A stretch of 64,000 nt of DNA. It comes from Prorocentrum cordatum (taxonomy: Eukaryota > Sar > Dinophyceae > Prorocentrales > Prorocentraceae). Position numbers and translations under genes: made by a program. Below the pieces are notes generated by a model. It saw nothing but the letters and a program-made list of their open reading frames with translations, did no database searches and was not told the DNA's origin. Below, piece after piece: positions 51,120 to 61,602 of the stretch (within the stretch, counting starts at the first letter, position 1; every line of letters starts with the position of its first letter). The DNA is taken from NCBI GenBank assembly GCA_963575745.1, contig CAUYUJ010015686.1, positions 253,435 to 317,434 of the forward strand, read 5' to 3'.

Positions 51120-51780
51120 CGTCCAAGAGGTTCCACGACGGCCCCAAAACGGTTCGGAGTGGCCACGGTGCCTCCTAGAGACCTCTAGCCGCCCCAAAAC
51201 TGGCCCCCAAGAGGTCCTCAAGAGGTCCCCAAGAAGCTCTCAAAAGGCTTCAAACATGCCTTCAAGAAGCCCCCGAGAGGCATCCGCACAAAGAGGACTT
51301 TAAGAGTCTCCTTGCCCACGACCAAGGCACGGTGTTCTGTCTCTTGTCCAATCTCGAAGGTCCTCGTCAAGCCGTTCTAAAATGATCGTCGGCCCCCCTT
51401 CGTGCACTGCTCGGCTCCCTCGCAACCTTCCCGCGGCCGCCTGATCCCTCTTCAGGGTCGGCGGGACCACCTGTAAGGCCTCTCTAATAAGGCCCCCGAA
51501 GTACCTCCAAGACAACACCAAGGGAACCCCAATGCGACCCGAGGACACTGCAGACGGCCTAAAACCGGCCCAAGATATGACCAGAAGGCCCACATCTGTC
51601 CACCGAGCTTATTCGGGAGAGCTCGGTAGGACCATCGCGCCGACCGCATCCCCAAGATCCCAACGAGCCACACGGAGAGGCCCACCGAAGCCTCACTGGG
51701 CCCACGAGAGAGTCAGACTGGACAATGCATCCGAGAGGCCCGAATAAGCCCCCACGAAGCCTCCACGAGGCCACGCAACA
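51120..51780. repeat. GGCC/CTTGG family, diverged
   Basis: CCCCAAGAGG, CCTCAAGAGGTCC and CCACGAGGCC motifs at irregular 10-20-base spacing, weaker than at 3.7-5.1 kb. Confidence 0.5.
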
Positions 51781-51789
51781 GCCAGGCCA

Positions 51790-53225
51790 TACATGTCAAC
51801 ACGGTCACGCCACGCTGCAACGTCGTAGCACGTATTCCCTGGAGGCCCCCAGAGAAGTTCTACCTCGAACCATCCTGCAAACGTAGCGAGTCAGCCCAGG
51901 CAAAGTGACGGGGCTGATTCTGCCACAAGCAGCTACATGTTTTGAATCACGCCATGCGTGCATACTCTGAACAGGTGGGTGGTTCGTAGCGCCATAACAT
52001 CTGCGATTGGAGATACATCAACGAAACAAGCCTTGTGAAGTGACTGGAAATCTACAGCGAAGTGCAACCAAAAGGAACCGAACAAACTGCGTACCATCCA
52101 GTCCGGTGCCCTGCCAGTCGCCAGGGGACGAGGAGGGAGCAAGGGGAGCGGATGGAAGGGGAAGGACGGGGGAGCAGGAGCGGCAGGGGGACGAGGAGAT
52201 GGGATCCCCAACGCCCCCCGTGCATGACTGCATTGACGAAGTGGGAGGGGGAGCGGGAGCGGCCAGGAGAGGGAGGAGACGGGATCCTCAGCGCCCGTGC
52301 GAGACTGACTGCATCGGGAAAAGAATTTTGTGCCCCGCCACGAAGACATAATAACGCCCTGGCTCCCCTGAACCGGCTCGTCGTCCTGTTGACGGTCCAG
52401 CGGCCCAAGGAGAACCCCGAAAAGCCGAAAACGGTGAGGACCTCAGAACCTATTTCCATCAGGACACCTTTGCTCCATGGCACCTGCACCGCCCAGGAAC
52501 CTCCACATCCAGGGCTGGAGTCATGCACTGGGTCCCTGGGGACCGTCGGACACAGATACTTCCCCGCCTTCAGTGGCGAGTCAATGCCCACACCCCCTTC
52601 GAGAGGTCTTCCAAGTTCTAAGGCGCAACCCCGAGGTTGTGAGCATGGATCACCTCATGGCGATGGAAGCGTCCTTGCTGTGGGCCACCGATGTGCTGCA
52701 CGATGCGGAACGTTTCTGTCGCCGCCGCCACCGCCGCGCGGCGGGGCGCCCGTCCAGCGGTGGATCCGCCGCCGCCACGAAGCCCGCCGCGCACAGCGCT
52801 GCGCACAGCGCCACGCGCCGGGGACGCGCGGGCAGGGCGGCGCGCATCGGGCCAGGCGCCTTCGCGCCGCGGCGGCCGCGAAGCGGCCACGCGGCGGCCG
52901 CGGGGCCGAGGCTCGGGCCGCGCGGCGACTCGGCGGGCCACTCGGCGGCGGAGGCGCGCGGGCGCACGCGGCGCTTCGGACGGCTGGCGGCTGGGCGAAC
53001 GCGCGCGAGAGCCTCGGCGGCTCGGCGGGCTGGTCAGCCCCAGGTAGCCCCCAGAACACTTCGAAACGGTCTAAGCAGCAGTTGCACAATACAGGTTTGA
53101 GGTAGAAGCTGCAAGGTTACGACAAGTCCCTGGCACGAGAGAATCGCACTCATTCGCTGTGCCTCCTGGTCGCTCTTCCTCCCGCCCCCCCTCATCAGCT
53201 TCCTTTGTCTTACTCTTTCCTAATC
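51790..53225. other. region without an assignable gene
   Basis: Unique sequence to about 52680, then a GC-rich stretch (about 52700-53040, GCGGCGCGC type) open on both strands. A plus-strand frame of 347 codons (52062-53105) spans both parts but becomes Ala/Arg polymer in the GC-rich half. No domain. Confidence 0.35.
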
Positions 53226-53275
53226 CCTCCTCCTCCTCCTCCTCCTCCTCCTCCTCCTCCTCCTCCTCCTCCTCC
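53226..53275 (-). repeat. (GAG)n tail of LINE
   Basis: CTCCTC on the plus strand, 50 bases; on the LINE strand it is a (GAG)n tail directly after the 3' UTR. Simple-repeat tails are common in LINEs. Confidence 0.65.
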
Positions 53276-53284
53276 ACACAGCGC

Positions 53285-53340
53285 GCACATCTACAATGCA
53301 ATAACCGAATGTGTTTGGGTCCACGCTGGCATATATTCCA
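53285..53340 (-). other. LINE 3' UTR end motif
   Basis: On the minus strand GCCAGCGTGGACCCAAACAC then ATTCGGTTATTGCATTGTAG, ending just before the GAG tail. Near-identical sequence is found at 59440-59480 (minus) and 25272-25300 (plus). Confidence 0.6.
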
Positions 53341-53459
53341 TAGCTTCGTACTCTTACGCTGGTTACCCGATGGTTGTTGCTCTTGTCCCCGCAAGGCCGA
53401 AACGGTAAAACATAGCAGGAGACCTGCCTGCGGACGACGCAGCCTTTGATGCCTCCTCT

Positions 53460-54070
53460 CTAGCCTTTAGCGTGGATTCGGAGGCTCATGGCTTGGACCC
53501 CTCGACGAATCCTGTCATCACAGGCTGCCGCAGCGTCCTTTTCAGGCGGCGGCAACGCGGCAGCGTGACACGAGTGCGTGACTCCTCTCCGAGAACTCAC
53601 AGACACAGTCAACTCCTCCCTTGAGTGAGGCAGGACTCCCTGGTAAATCCTCCTCAGGCTGGCGGGACCGCCTGCAATCTTGCGCAGCTGGCATTCTTTG
53701 CCGAGGAAGCGGCATCTGCGCGAGGTGTAAGCGCCACGCGCCGTGCAGAAACAAACAAACTGTTCCTCCGAACCCTGGCCCGCCGCGGACTGGGCCAAGG
53801 CATGACACAGGAAGAGATCGAACGTCTTCCTCAACTTTTCGCTGGCACCTTTACATCCGAGCACCGGCCGAGAATAGACATCATTTGGCAGGGCGAGGCA
53901 CCGCAGGCACCTCGCAGGACTGCCATGCGTGCCAACCACCTGATTCAGCAAAACTGGCCCTCGGATTCGAGTTCGGAACCCGATGAAATTTGTCCTGGGG
54001 AAAAACAGCTAAAACCTTTCTTTTTTATACTCGCTAATGTTTTGAGCCAATCAATCTTGCACTCAACCAC
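53460..54070 (-). pseudogene. LINE C-terminal cysteine domain
   Basis: A 163-codon minus-strand frame starting near 53951: SPARCLRCLALPNDVY, then CFCTARGAYTSRRCRFLGKE, then LRRIYQGVLPHSRE. The pattern of a C..C pair, GAYTSRRCRFLG, and LRRI..G..P is, as I recall, the C-terminal end of dinoflagellate LINE proteins. A plus-strand frame of 149 codons (53625-54074) overlaps but has no comparable pattern. Confidence 0.55.
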
Positions 54071-54520
54071 CTGATATCCAGGGCGAGGTTGGTGAGGGTG
54101 GTCGAGGAGGGCTACGCCAATTTCCCTCGCCAGCTTTCTTCTCTTCCTCGGGCATCTTGTCGATCGCAATGAGCTGGCGCGCGCGCGATGTCGGCGGAAG
54201 CGCAGCTTCCTCGCGATGTAGCGCGCCCCGCCGAAGCCCGCTGCATCTGCGCATCATTGAACGCAGATTTGCCGCTGGCGAGCTGCGCGTCAGTACCTGG
54301 CCCCCCCGACCTTGTGGGGGAGGTCATCAATAATTATTCATTGGGCAGAAGCGGCGCGGCCATTACTGGTGGGGCCCAAACAATCCAATAATATGGCGAT
54401 CTGGAGCGCTCCAATGGGATGTCTCGCCGCCGAACCATCGATGCAGACATCGGCCCCCCGCAGGTCAATCGATCCCCGCGGAACCTGGGACCCCTCGGCA
54501 TCGAACGTGGTGGAATTCGG
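54071..54520 (-). pseudogene. LINE RNase H region
   Basis: The minus-strand frame at 54338-54715 contains GADVCIDGSAARHPIGALQI, matching the first RNase H motif (D-x-DGSA). The following part (54063-54330) is frame-shifted and only weakly recognisable. Confidence 0.5.
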
Positions 54521-54804
54521 AAAGCGCCAATAACTTGTTTGCGATGCTTCCATTTCATTGCATCGAAGAAAGTCCTGTTGTCGCCCCCAAAGGCAACGCC
54601 TTGCCACGCGGGCAGCTCGTAGCATAGGGCTACAGCCCGCGCCTGAACAGAGTCGGGGCGCAGGCGCTTCCAAGCTCGGTGAGGCGCGCTGTCTGGTAGC
54701 CCGCAGAGCGGGCAATCACCTGGGGTATGATATCTACGCGCGCGCGCCAACGCGCGCGTCCACGCTACCTTGCAGAGGGCCGCTCGAGCGAAACACTTGT
54801 TCAC
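54520..54804 (-). pseudogene. LINE zinc motif after RT
   Basis: Minus-strand frame: ARRYHTPGDCPLCGLPDSAP then HRAWKRLRPDSVQARAVAL. CPLCG...H is the zinc motif that follows RT in many LINEs; the final Cys or His is not preserved (AWKR where H..C is usual). Confidence 0.55.
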
Positions 54805-56700
54805 GCGTGGTGAGGAGCCAGGGCCTTTCTGCGGGGTTCAACACGCGCGCGCGTTCCCTGGAAACCAGAGTGACCGTGGCCAGCGCACGCTGATGGGACC
54901 TCTGATTCGCCAGGTTCAAGAGGTGCGACAACATCGAGGACGGTGCAGGCGAAAGAAATCTCGCGATTGCAACCACGTTGAAAACGTCTAAGCCGAAGTG
55001 GGCATCCAACCAATCCTGTGGAGGCCCAAGCGTATCCATTGCTGCGGGCCTTTCCGACTGTTCCACGCGGCGGTGTCATCAAAAATAACCGTGCTCCGAA
55101 TGTGGCGCAGCTGTCTGACGGGGCAGCGCAGCGCGGCGAGATTGGCGAGCGCCGCCCACGCCGCGGCAGCCCACTGGAGCACGGGGGCTATGGCAGGTCG
55201 TCTCCATATGGGAGCCCCAACAGTCGCAAGCTCGGAGCGGGCGGAGAGACCTCGGCGTCGGGGGTCGGGCGGGCGCCGGGGAGGGGGGGGAGGGGGGGGC
55301 GCGATCAAGTGGCGCGCGACGGGCCCCCCGGAGCTCGCAGCTACTGACCCCCATGGTGGACGAGCCAAACATGGCCGCTGGCAACGCCCCAGCGGCTCAC
55401 GCGTTCACGATCCTGCCTTTCTGACGGAAAATGCGCGCCTGCATCGCTGGAGAGCTCGGTGGCGGCGGCGCGTGTCCAATAAGCGCTGCTCGCTCTTCCG
55501 CAGGGTGCCCCTGGGACCTCGCCGCCTACCTGGGGCGATAACATATCCTGCAGAAACGGTGCTGGCGCGCTGGCGCCCTGCCATCTCGTCTAGACGCTGG
55601 GCAAAGTCTCTTGGCCAGGCCCAATTTGCTTGCGAATGTTCACATCTTGTCAGGGTGGGCGCCCGCCCTGAGCTCATCGCGGGAAACGATGACGAGGGCC
55701 GACGCAACCCTCGCCATCCTGCCAAGCACGAGTTGTTCAGTGCCGTTGCTGGTCACGCTGTCGCCGTCAACATGTGGCGAACGCTTTGCATCGGGATGCT
55801 TCCCCACAAAACGATCGAATGCCCCCGCGCTGCACGCGCGCGCACGCGTCATTGAACGTTCCTCCAGCAGGGGGCCCAGGCCTGCAAAGAGAGAAACCAA
55901 ACCATGCCGAGCCCAAACGCGGAGCAAACGTGGTCCGCGCCAGTAGTTACAATCAGCCCTGACCATCGCGCCGTTGACGCCGTGGTCGGGCGCGGTCTGA
56001 CGGAGGAGGCGGAGAGCGAATTGCGGCATTTCGCGGAGCCCCATGCGAATCCCCCCGTGACCCCATATCATCGCAATGAGCACACTCGGCACGCGCAGCC
56101 TGATGCCAAAACAGCGTCCTCGGCTCTGCGCCCTGGGCCCAAAAGCCCAACGCCCCCTCGGGTGGCCGAGGTTGAAGTCGGCGACGCATGATCTAAACGA
56201 TCCCCCCAAACCCAAACGGGCCCCGCGCGCCAGAGGGCGGGTCTGAGACTTCCCGCTGGACTTTTCACGGCGGGGAGGGCTCGCGCCGCCGAGCGACTGA
56301 GAGGCGAGGCGAGAGATGCTGGAAGCCGCTTCCCCGACCTCGATCGCCGCGGGCCTGGGCAGGCGCGCCCCGCCAGGCGCGCGAGCACTTGGGGCGGCGC
56401 GCGCGACGCGCGCCAGAAACTTCTTGCTGGCGCACAGGGGCGCGCGGATCAGTGGATCGAAATCCAAGGCGGGTCTGAGCGACCGCGGGGGGTCACTAAG
56501 ATTTCAGCGCATGGCCCTCGCCCCCCCGCGCAATGCTTGCTCCTGCCGCTCGCCCCAGCAATCCCTCTATGGCTCGTCAACGGCCTGCTCGGCCGCCGCG
56601 AGATCGCCCCCCCGCGAGCTGAGAAACACCTCGCTCTTCGCGCCGGTCGGCCTGGGGGCCGGGGGGTGAGCAGCGATCGGGCGCGAGAAAGAGCGGCGCG
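54805..56700 (-). pseudogene. LINE reverse transcriptase region, heavily degenerate
   Basis: A minus-strand frame (55640-56467) begins MDFDPLIRA, the segment that follows the 'QGxPLS' block in dinoflagellate LINE RTs. It continues with a region where the catalytic ADD would lie, but only CPGP is found, so the active site is lost or frame-shifted. Later parts read as RT thumb-like sequence in several frames (DVFNVVAIARFLSPAPSSML then SHLLNLANQ, 54734-55066). No frame longer than 275 codons survives. Confidence 0.5.
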
Positions 56701-57180
56701 CAGACGCGCGCTGCGCCCCTTCGCCAGGGCACGGCGCGGCACGGAACTGCTGAACTAATCAGCGAAGAAATCGCCCATGCAACTCAGGGTCAGCAAAGGT
56801 TCTCCCACGTCTCATAGAAACCCCATGGGTTCAGAGAGATCTTGAACTAGCCACAGATCCACCCGTTCTGCTGCTGTCTCTCGGCGACGCAACTCCGTCT
56901 AGCAAAAAAACGGAACGCACAATGGTTTAAGGGCCCCCCGTTGAACCCTGCGTTTGCCCTCCACTTCCGCGCAAGCCTCGAGCTCAAGCTAGAAGGCGTC
57001 GGCGACGCGCGAGCGCTGCCAACGACTCCCGAACGCGCGAAGCAGAGTCATGGGACGCGGAAGCTGAAACTGCTTCGGCAACTGCTCGGGGGCGCCCCTG
57101 GCCCGGGGCCGAGGGGGGGGGGCCGTGGGGCAACTCGCGGGTAACTTCTGGTGAAGTCGGAAAATCAACTGAAGACCTCC
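56700..57180 (-). other. LINE interior, no readable motif
   Basis: Between the endonuclease and RT blocks. Frames are short and no motif is preserved. Confidence 0.35.
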
Positions 57181-57996
57181 GACCGCGTCTCCCCTTAACG
57201 CGCTGACAACGCGGCGGCGGGGTCGGCGCGCCCATTGGACGTCTGCCTGGATGCCGCCGCGCGCGCGAGTAAACAAGCGCTCGCGAAAACAAATGATCGC
57301 GGTCAGGCTGCCAAGGGTGGGCTCGGTTCCTGACGCGGGGCCGCCGGGGCCGGCGCCGCTGGCGGCCCCCAGGGCCTCGACGGCCCCAACCAAGCTGGGG
57401 CCACGTTTCCAATCGCAAACAACCGCAAACGCGCGCTCACCTCCGAGCCTCTCCCTCATAGCGCGGAACGCAGAAACATCCAGCTGGCACATGCCAGTCC
57501 AGCTTTTCAGATATCCACGCAGCACCAGGATAAGGGGGCCAAGATGGGCGGCCAACTATCGCGTTTTCCAACCGAGGGCCCCCGCAGCCGAAACAATGTC
57601 ACCCTCCCGCTCCTGGGAGAAACCGACCTCCTGAGCCAACAGGATACTCGACAACGCACGGCGCAATCTCTCACGGAGGGTCGCTCCACGAGTTGTCATT
57701 GTTGGTCTCAATGCAGAAGCCCCGGCCCAAGATCCGCTCTGCTCCGAGTCAAGCGAAGGAGCAGGGGGTGGGAGTGGAAGAGGCGCCCCAAATTTACACA
57801 ATGGTGGGACAAAGCATCGAGGGACAATGCTACCCCTGCCGCTTGGCCTCGCCAGTCTTGCGGAGCACAGGCTGAAACTTACCAGGGGAGGCGTCTCCAT
57901 GTCCCTGTCCCGGGTGGACTCGAGGATGTCATCGACGAGCTCAACGTCCAACTCGGGCGTGCCATCGAGCTCGTAGGTAACCGCTGGTGCAGGCAC
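57180..57996 (-). pseudogene. LINE endonuclease (EEP) region, degenerate
   Basis: Minus strand: SSILLAQEVGFSQEREGDIV (57556-57996) carries the LLAQE motif with the catalytic Glu of EEP nucleases. After a frame change, LGPLILVLRGYLKSWTGMCQ, then ERAFAVVCDWKRGPSLVGAV (56989-57555) matches the strand before the metal site and the GDFN motif, here altered to CDWKRGP. So the Glu is present and the Asp/Asn pair is damaged. Confidence 0.6.
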
Positions 57997-57999
57997 AAG

Positions 58000-58382
58000 A
58001 ACAGCAGCGCCCTCAGCAGACCCACGCGGAAACTTTTGAGCTCCACTTTCGGACGGTGACTTGGCCGCGGACTTGTTTTAGTATGCTTGAACAGGTTGCT
58101 CTCGGACATGTTGACTGCGAAATATTTGAGTTGCTGCGTTCCCATGGATGCGACAATACTCTCACAGTAAGGGAACGCCACCAAGAACATCAAACTCGAT
58201 CGACGCCGCCACTGGATTTGGCCTGGTGACTTGAAGCTCCTGGTTAAGCACCAGCATCTCTTCAACTGTGGCCGGACTCTGTGCTCTGGAGGACCATTTT
58301 CCTGAACGCGTAAGATAATCTCTTCTTCGTCATATTGTATTCCAGCTGGGCCTTCCTGCTGGATGCTCGCGCCAAACGATAC
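58000..58382 (-). pseudogene. LINE linker between zinc-finger ORF and EEP
   Basis: Minus-strand frames at 57879-58265 and 58330-58512 are helical and charged (GDIGREAVESLQRGLADARN), with several frame changes and no recognised domain. They fill the space between the zinc-finger ORF and the endonuclease. Confidence 0.4.
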
Positions 58383-59357
58383 TCAATTGTGGTCTGACGG
58401 GTAAGCTGAGGCTTCTTCTCCGCCAAACATTGCGCGCGTCCGCCAGGCCACGCTGGAGTGATTCAACAGCTTCCCTGCCAATATCACCACGCATTGTCCT
58501 GCAATTGGCCACAAACGTCTCCAGCTGTTTGGTAGCGTCCCGTAGCTCAGCTCTTTTTTTTTCAAAGTCTCCTCATCCGTATCCCTGTCCTTGCCATCGT
58601 TGGACGAAATCGGCGAAGACGATGGGGCTGAATCAGACTGACCGCGCTGACTTGGAGACGCCGCGAACTTGTCAATGTTTTTCGGTAGCTCAGCGGGCTT
58701 GTGCTGCAGAGGGTCGCGCCCAAGGCCCCGAACACGACGAGGAGGGCCTTGGGTAGGCTGGCGCCCCGTAGGAATAACAAAGGCGTTGCCTTGAACATGA
58801 CGAGCGACACCAGCAGGAGCACGTGAACCGCACTTGCACACGACCCTGGAAACCCAATTCGCATTCCGCCCACACGTGCTGCACGCCCAGGTTGGGTAGC
58901 GAGGCCCTGGAAGGACGTCTCCAGCATCTTTGCCGCCATGGGATGGTGCCGTGAACCTGCCGTAGCAGGCAGAGGTGGAGTGCCCTCGCGGGCCCGTCAG
59001 CTTGCCTCGAGGCGATCGCAGCGGGGCGGGGTGAGCCCTGGCCTGGGCAGGTCGTTTGCAGGGTACCCCAGGATAACAAAAACAGCTCGAGTAATGCCTT
59101 TGGCTGCGAGCAAGCTCGAAGCGCCAGGCAGCACGTTTCGAACTTGAGCCAAAATGTCTACGGACTGGCTGTTGCCCAATGAATTGGACGGGTACGCCGA
59201 AAGTTCGCCTGGTGCCGGACTGGTGGCCGGTAGTGGGCGCCTCGTGGGCGTCCTGCGCGCTGTGCGGGTCTGCACGGGTTTTCGCACAGTGCCCAGTTGG
59301 TAAGTGGCCGTGGGCACATCGTGGGCGCCCCGTGGGCGGCCTCAGGGCTGGCACCAC
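58383..59357 (-). pseudogene. LINE N-terminal ORF with zinc finger
   Basis: 324-codon minus-strand frame. RYPTWACSTCGRNANWVSRV then VCKCGSRAPAG forms a W-x-C-x2-C-x10-C-x-C finger of the RanBP2-like type seen in N-terminal regions of dinoflagellate LINEs. It is followed by a Ser/Asp-rich linker and DTDEETLKKKELSYGTLPNS. Upstream residues are Pro/Arg/His-rich. The start codon at 59357 is not certain because the zinc finger could belong to a longer upstream frame. Confidence 0.5.
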
Positions 59358-59363
59358 TCTGAC

Positions 59364-59495
59364 ATGGCTTGCACCGCATAGCTTACATCACACAGCTTGC
59401 CCCGCATGCATTGCACCACCGAGCTTACCCCACATCTTACATCCACAGTGCAATAACTCATTGTTTGGGGTCTACGCTGGCAAACATACACTGCC
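59364..59495 (-). mobile_element. LINE 3'-end remnant
   Basis: On the minus strand GCCAGCGTAGACCCCAAACA then ATGAGTTATTGCACTGTGGA, followed by a tail of imperfect GGTGCAATGCATG and GTAAGCTATGCGGTGCAAGC repeats. The same order as at 25272-25420. It ends within a few bases of where the LINE at 53226-59360 begins, so two LINEs seem to lie head to tail. Confidence 0.55.
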
Positions 59496-60330
59496 AGCGC
59501 AGGGCAAGCAAGGCTCCTGCCCTCCGTGCTCCGAAGCCTGTCGACGCACAGGAGGTGGGGCGAGGCAGCGGCCCATGCCATCGCGCCGGGCCTCTCTCAC
59601 AGGGGACCAGAAACCTCGAAGAGAGCTTCTTAGAAGGCGTGAGTGCCTCTGGGGAGCACCTGGGGTCGCCCCCTCGCCCTATCCCCCCTGCATCCCTCCT
59701 GTATCGGGGACACGTAAGACTCGAGTGTGGGTGACCCGAATTGGCCTCACAAGGCCGTCAGAAGGATGACGGGACCTATCGACTGAAATTTCAAGCGACC
59801 TCCCTCTGCAAACGTCTCACAAAAAATGGCCCGCCGGAGCTCACGCCGGGACCGAGAAAGTGCGGCGGCAAGCTCGAGTTTCGGCAGGCTCGAGTCTTGC
59901 GCTTCCACCCCGGTGCGCGCCGACACGGGGCGCCAAGCGGGCTCGCGTCCCCCACTACGACCCCGCCAGTCCTGCCACCATGTCGGCCGCGGCTGGAACC
60001 TCTGGACCGCAGCGGCGTGTCGCGCCGCCGCTCAGCGGCGGCGCCGTCCGCGGCGGCGCGGGCAGAGGCGTCGTCCGCGCCACCCTGGCGGAAGCCGCGC
60101 TCATGAGAGGCAACGAGCCCGCCCAGGCCCCCACGACATCACCTCTTATACGAGAGCCAACGAGCCCCCCCAGGCCACCACGACGTCGCCTCTTACAGCT
60201 GTGAACCGATGTGTCCCCACCCCCCGCCGACTGGAGCTGTGTGCCACGCGGTCACGACCGGCACAGACGGGACACAGACGGACACAGACGGGACGAGGCG
60301 CGCGCTGACAGCCCGCGGTGGTCGGCTGCA
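59496..60330. other. region without an assignable gene
   Basis: Mixed GC-rich sequence. A run CCCGCCCAGGCCCCCACGAC then ATCACCTCTTAT and its near repeat CCCCCCCAGGCCACCACGAC then GTCGCCTCTTAC (about 60118 and 60163) is a short duplication. No gene recognised. Confidence 0.4.
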
Positions 60331-60331
60331 T

Positions 60332-60408
60332 GGACGCTGCTCCTGCTGCTGCTGCCGCCGCCGCTGACGCCGCCGCCGCTGCCGCTACTGCCGCTGCCGC
60401 TGCCGCTG

Positions 60409-60448
<40 letters not shown>

Positions 60449-60455
60449 CCGCGCC
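60332..60455. repeat. (CTG)n / (GCC)n triplet array
   Basis: CTGCTGCTG with CCGCCGCTG runs. Poly-Leu, poly-Ala and poly-Gln frames over it are artefacts. Confidence 0.9.
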
Positions 60456-61600
60456 CTCGGAGGGCGCACCCGACGGATGGCGTCGTGCCCGACGGTGGGG
60501 CGGCCAGCGGGCGCCGAGGAAAGCGAGCGCCCACGACTGGCTGGACCAGGGGGTGGGCGGTCTGGCGGCCGAGCACCCTGCGCGCCCAGAGGCGGCGCTT
60601 GCAGTGCGCAGCGCCAGGGGGCGGCTGCAGGCGCCAGGCATCGGAGGCTCATCCTCCGCACAGCGGCGTCTCCGAAGGCCTCCGGCCTCCAGCGGGTCAC
60701 GGGCGACGGGAAACGCGACGGCGCGCGGCGGGCCACGGGCCCGCAGTGGCTTCCGGGCGTCGGGGACCTACCAGTCCAGCTGAAGGCTCGGCGGGGATCG
60801 GCAACAGCGGCTCCGAAATGGCCGGTAACTCAACAGGGACTAACGGCCCCGCGGAGGGCAGCAGCTGTCTGGGGACCCGCAGCAGCTCGCCTCGACGGAG
60901 ACCAGCAGCAGCAGCAACAGCAGCAGCCTGGCAAGGACCCGCCCTCCTGTGTGGCGAACGCCGCCCGTCTCACAGAGGGGAGCCTAAGGCAGGCCGACGG
61001 GCGCTGCTGTGGGCATGACGGTAAGCACACGACGTCGTGGCCACGGCAGCTCGGACGCTGCCAGCGCTCACGAGGGGCGCTGTACAGAGAATTTAAAGAG
61101 TTTTGAGCTCGCAAGAGCGCGTCTCGTCCCGCCCATGTCTGCGAGCCTTTGCCGCGCTACATGATCCTCACAGTATTGGAAGGACCCTGGCGGCAGGCTG
61201 TCAAACTCTGGCCTTCATGCTTGGGGCCGTACAAGTATGAACATCAATATCATCATCGCCATCATCAACAGCACCATTCGAAGCCGAGGGGGTCCAAGAG
61301 GCCGCCCAAAAGCATCCCTAGACTGGCCGCCGCCAGACGAGCATCCCTCGCCACGTACGTGTCGGCATCAGGAACAATAGCATGTAGACAACTACTGCAA
61401 TTATCTGTGGCGAGGTCTGGGCATTATGAAAGGCAGCCGGCGTAGTCGCTCGCCGCACGAGTGCCGCCATAATAGTCCTCATCATCGTCCCACACCATCG
61501 GCATCAACAACATCAACAACATCAACCATCAACCATCAACATCATCAACCCACACCGTGCCCCACCGCCACAGCCTCGAGGCCATCGCCATCAATGTCAT
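60456..61600. other. no clear gene; short CAT/CAA repeats
   Basis: Plus-strand frames up to 262 codons are Ala/Arg/Gln-rich and extend out of the triplet array. (CAGCAG)n near 60900-60930, CATCATCGCCATCATCAACA near 61247 and (CATCAACAA)n at 61499-61545. Confidence 0.4.
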
Positions 61601-61602
61601 CA

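Larger units (their letters stand above)
53226..59360 (-). mobile_element. non-LTR retrotransposon (LINE), degenerate, minus strand
   Basis: Reading from high to low coordinates: zinc-finger ORF start, EEP endonuclease, RT, CPLC zinc motif, RNase H, a cysteine-rich C-terminal domain, a 3' UTR and a (GAG)n tail. All parts are on the minus strand in the order known for LINEs with endonuclease and RNase H. Frame changes every few hundred bases show it is not functional. A remnant of another LINE 3' end lies just upstream at 59364-59490 in the same orientation. Confidence 0.75.

Noticed and set aside
53625-54074. 149-codon plus-strand frame
   Set aside because: Overlaps the minus-strand LINE C-terminal domain, whose cysteine pattern is more specific.
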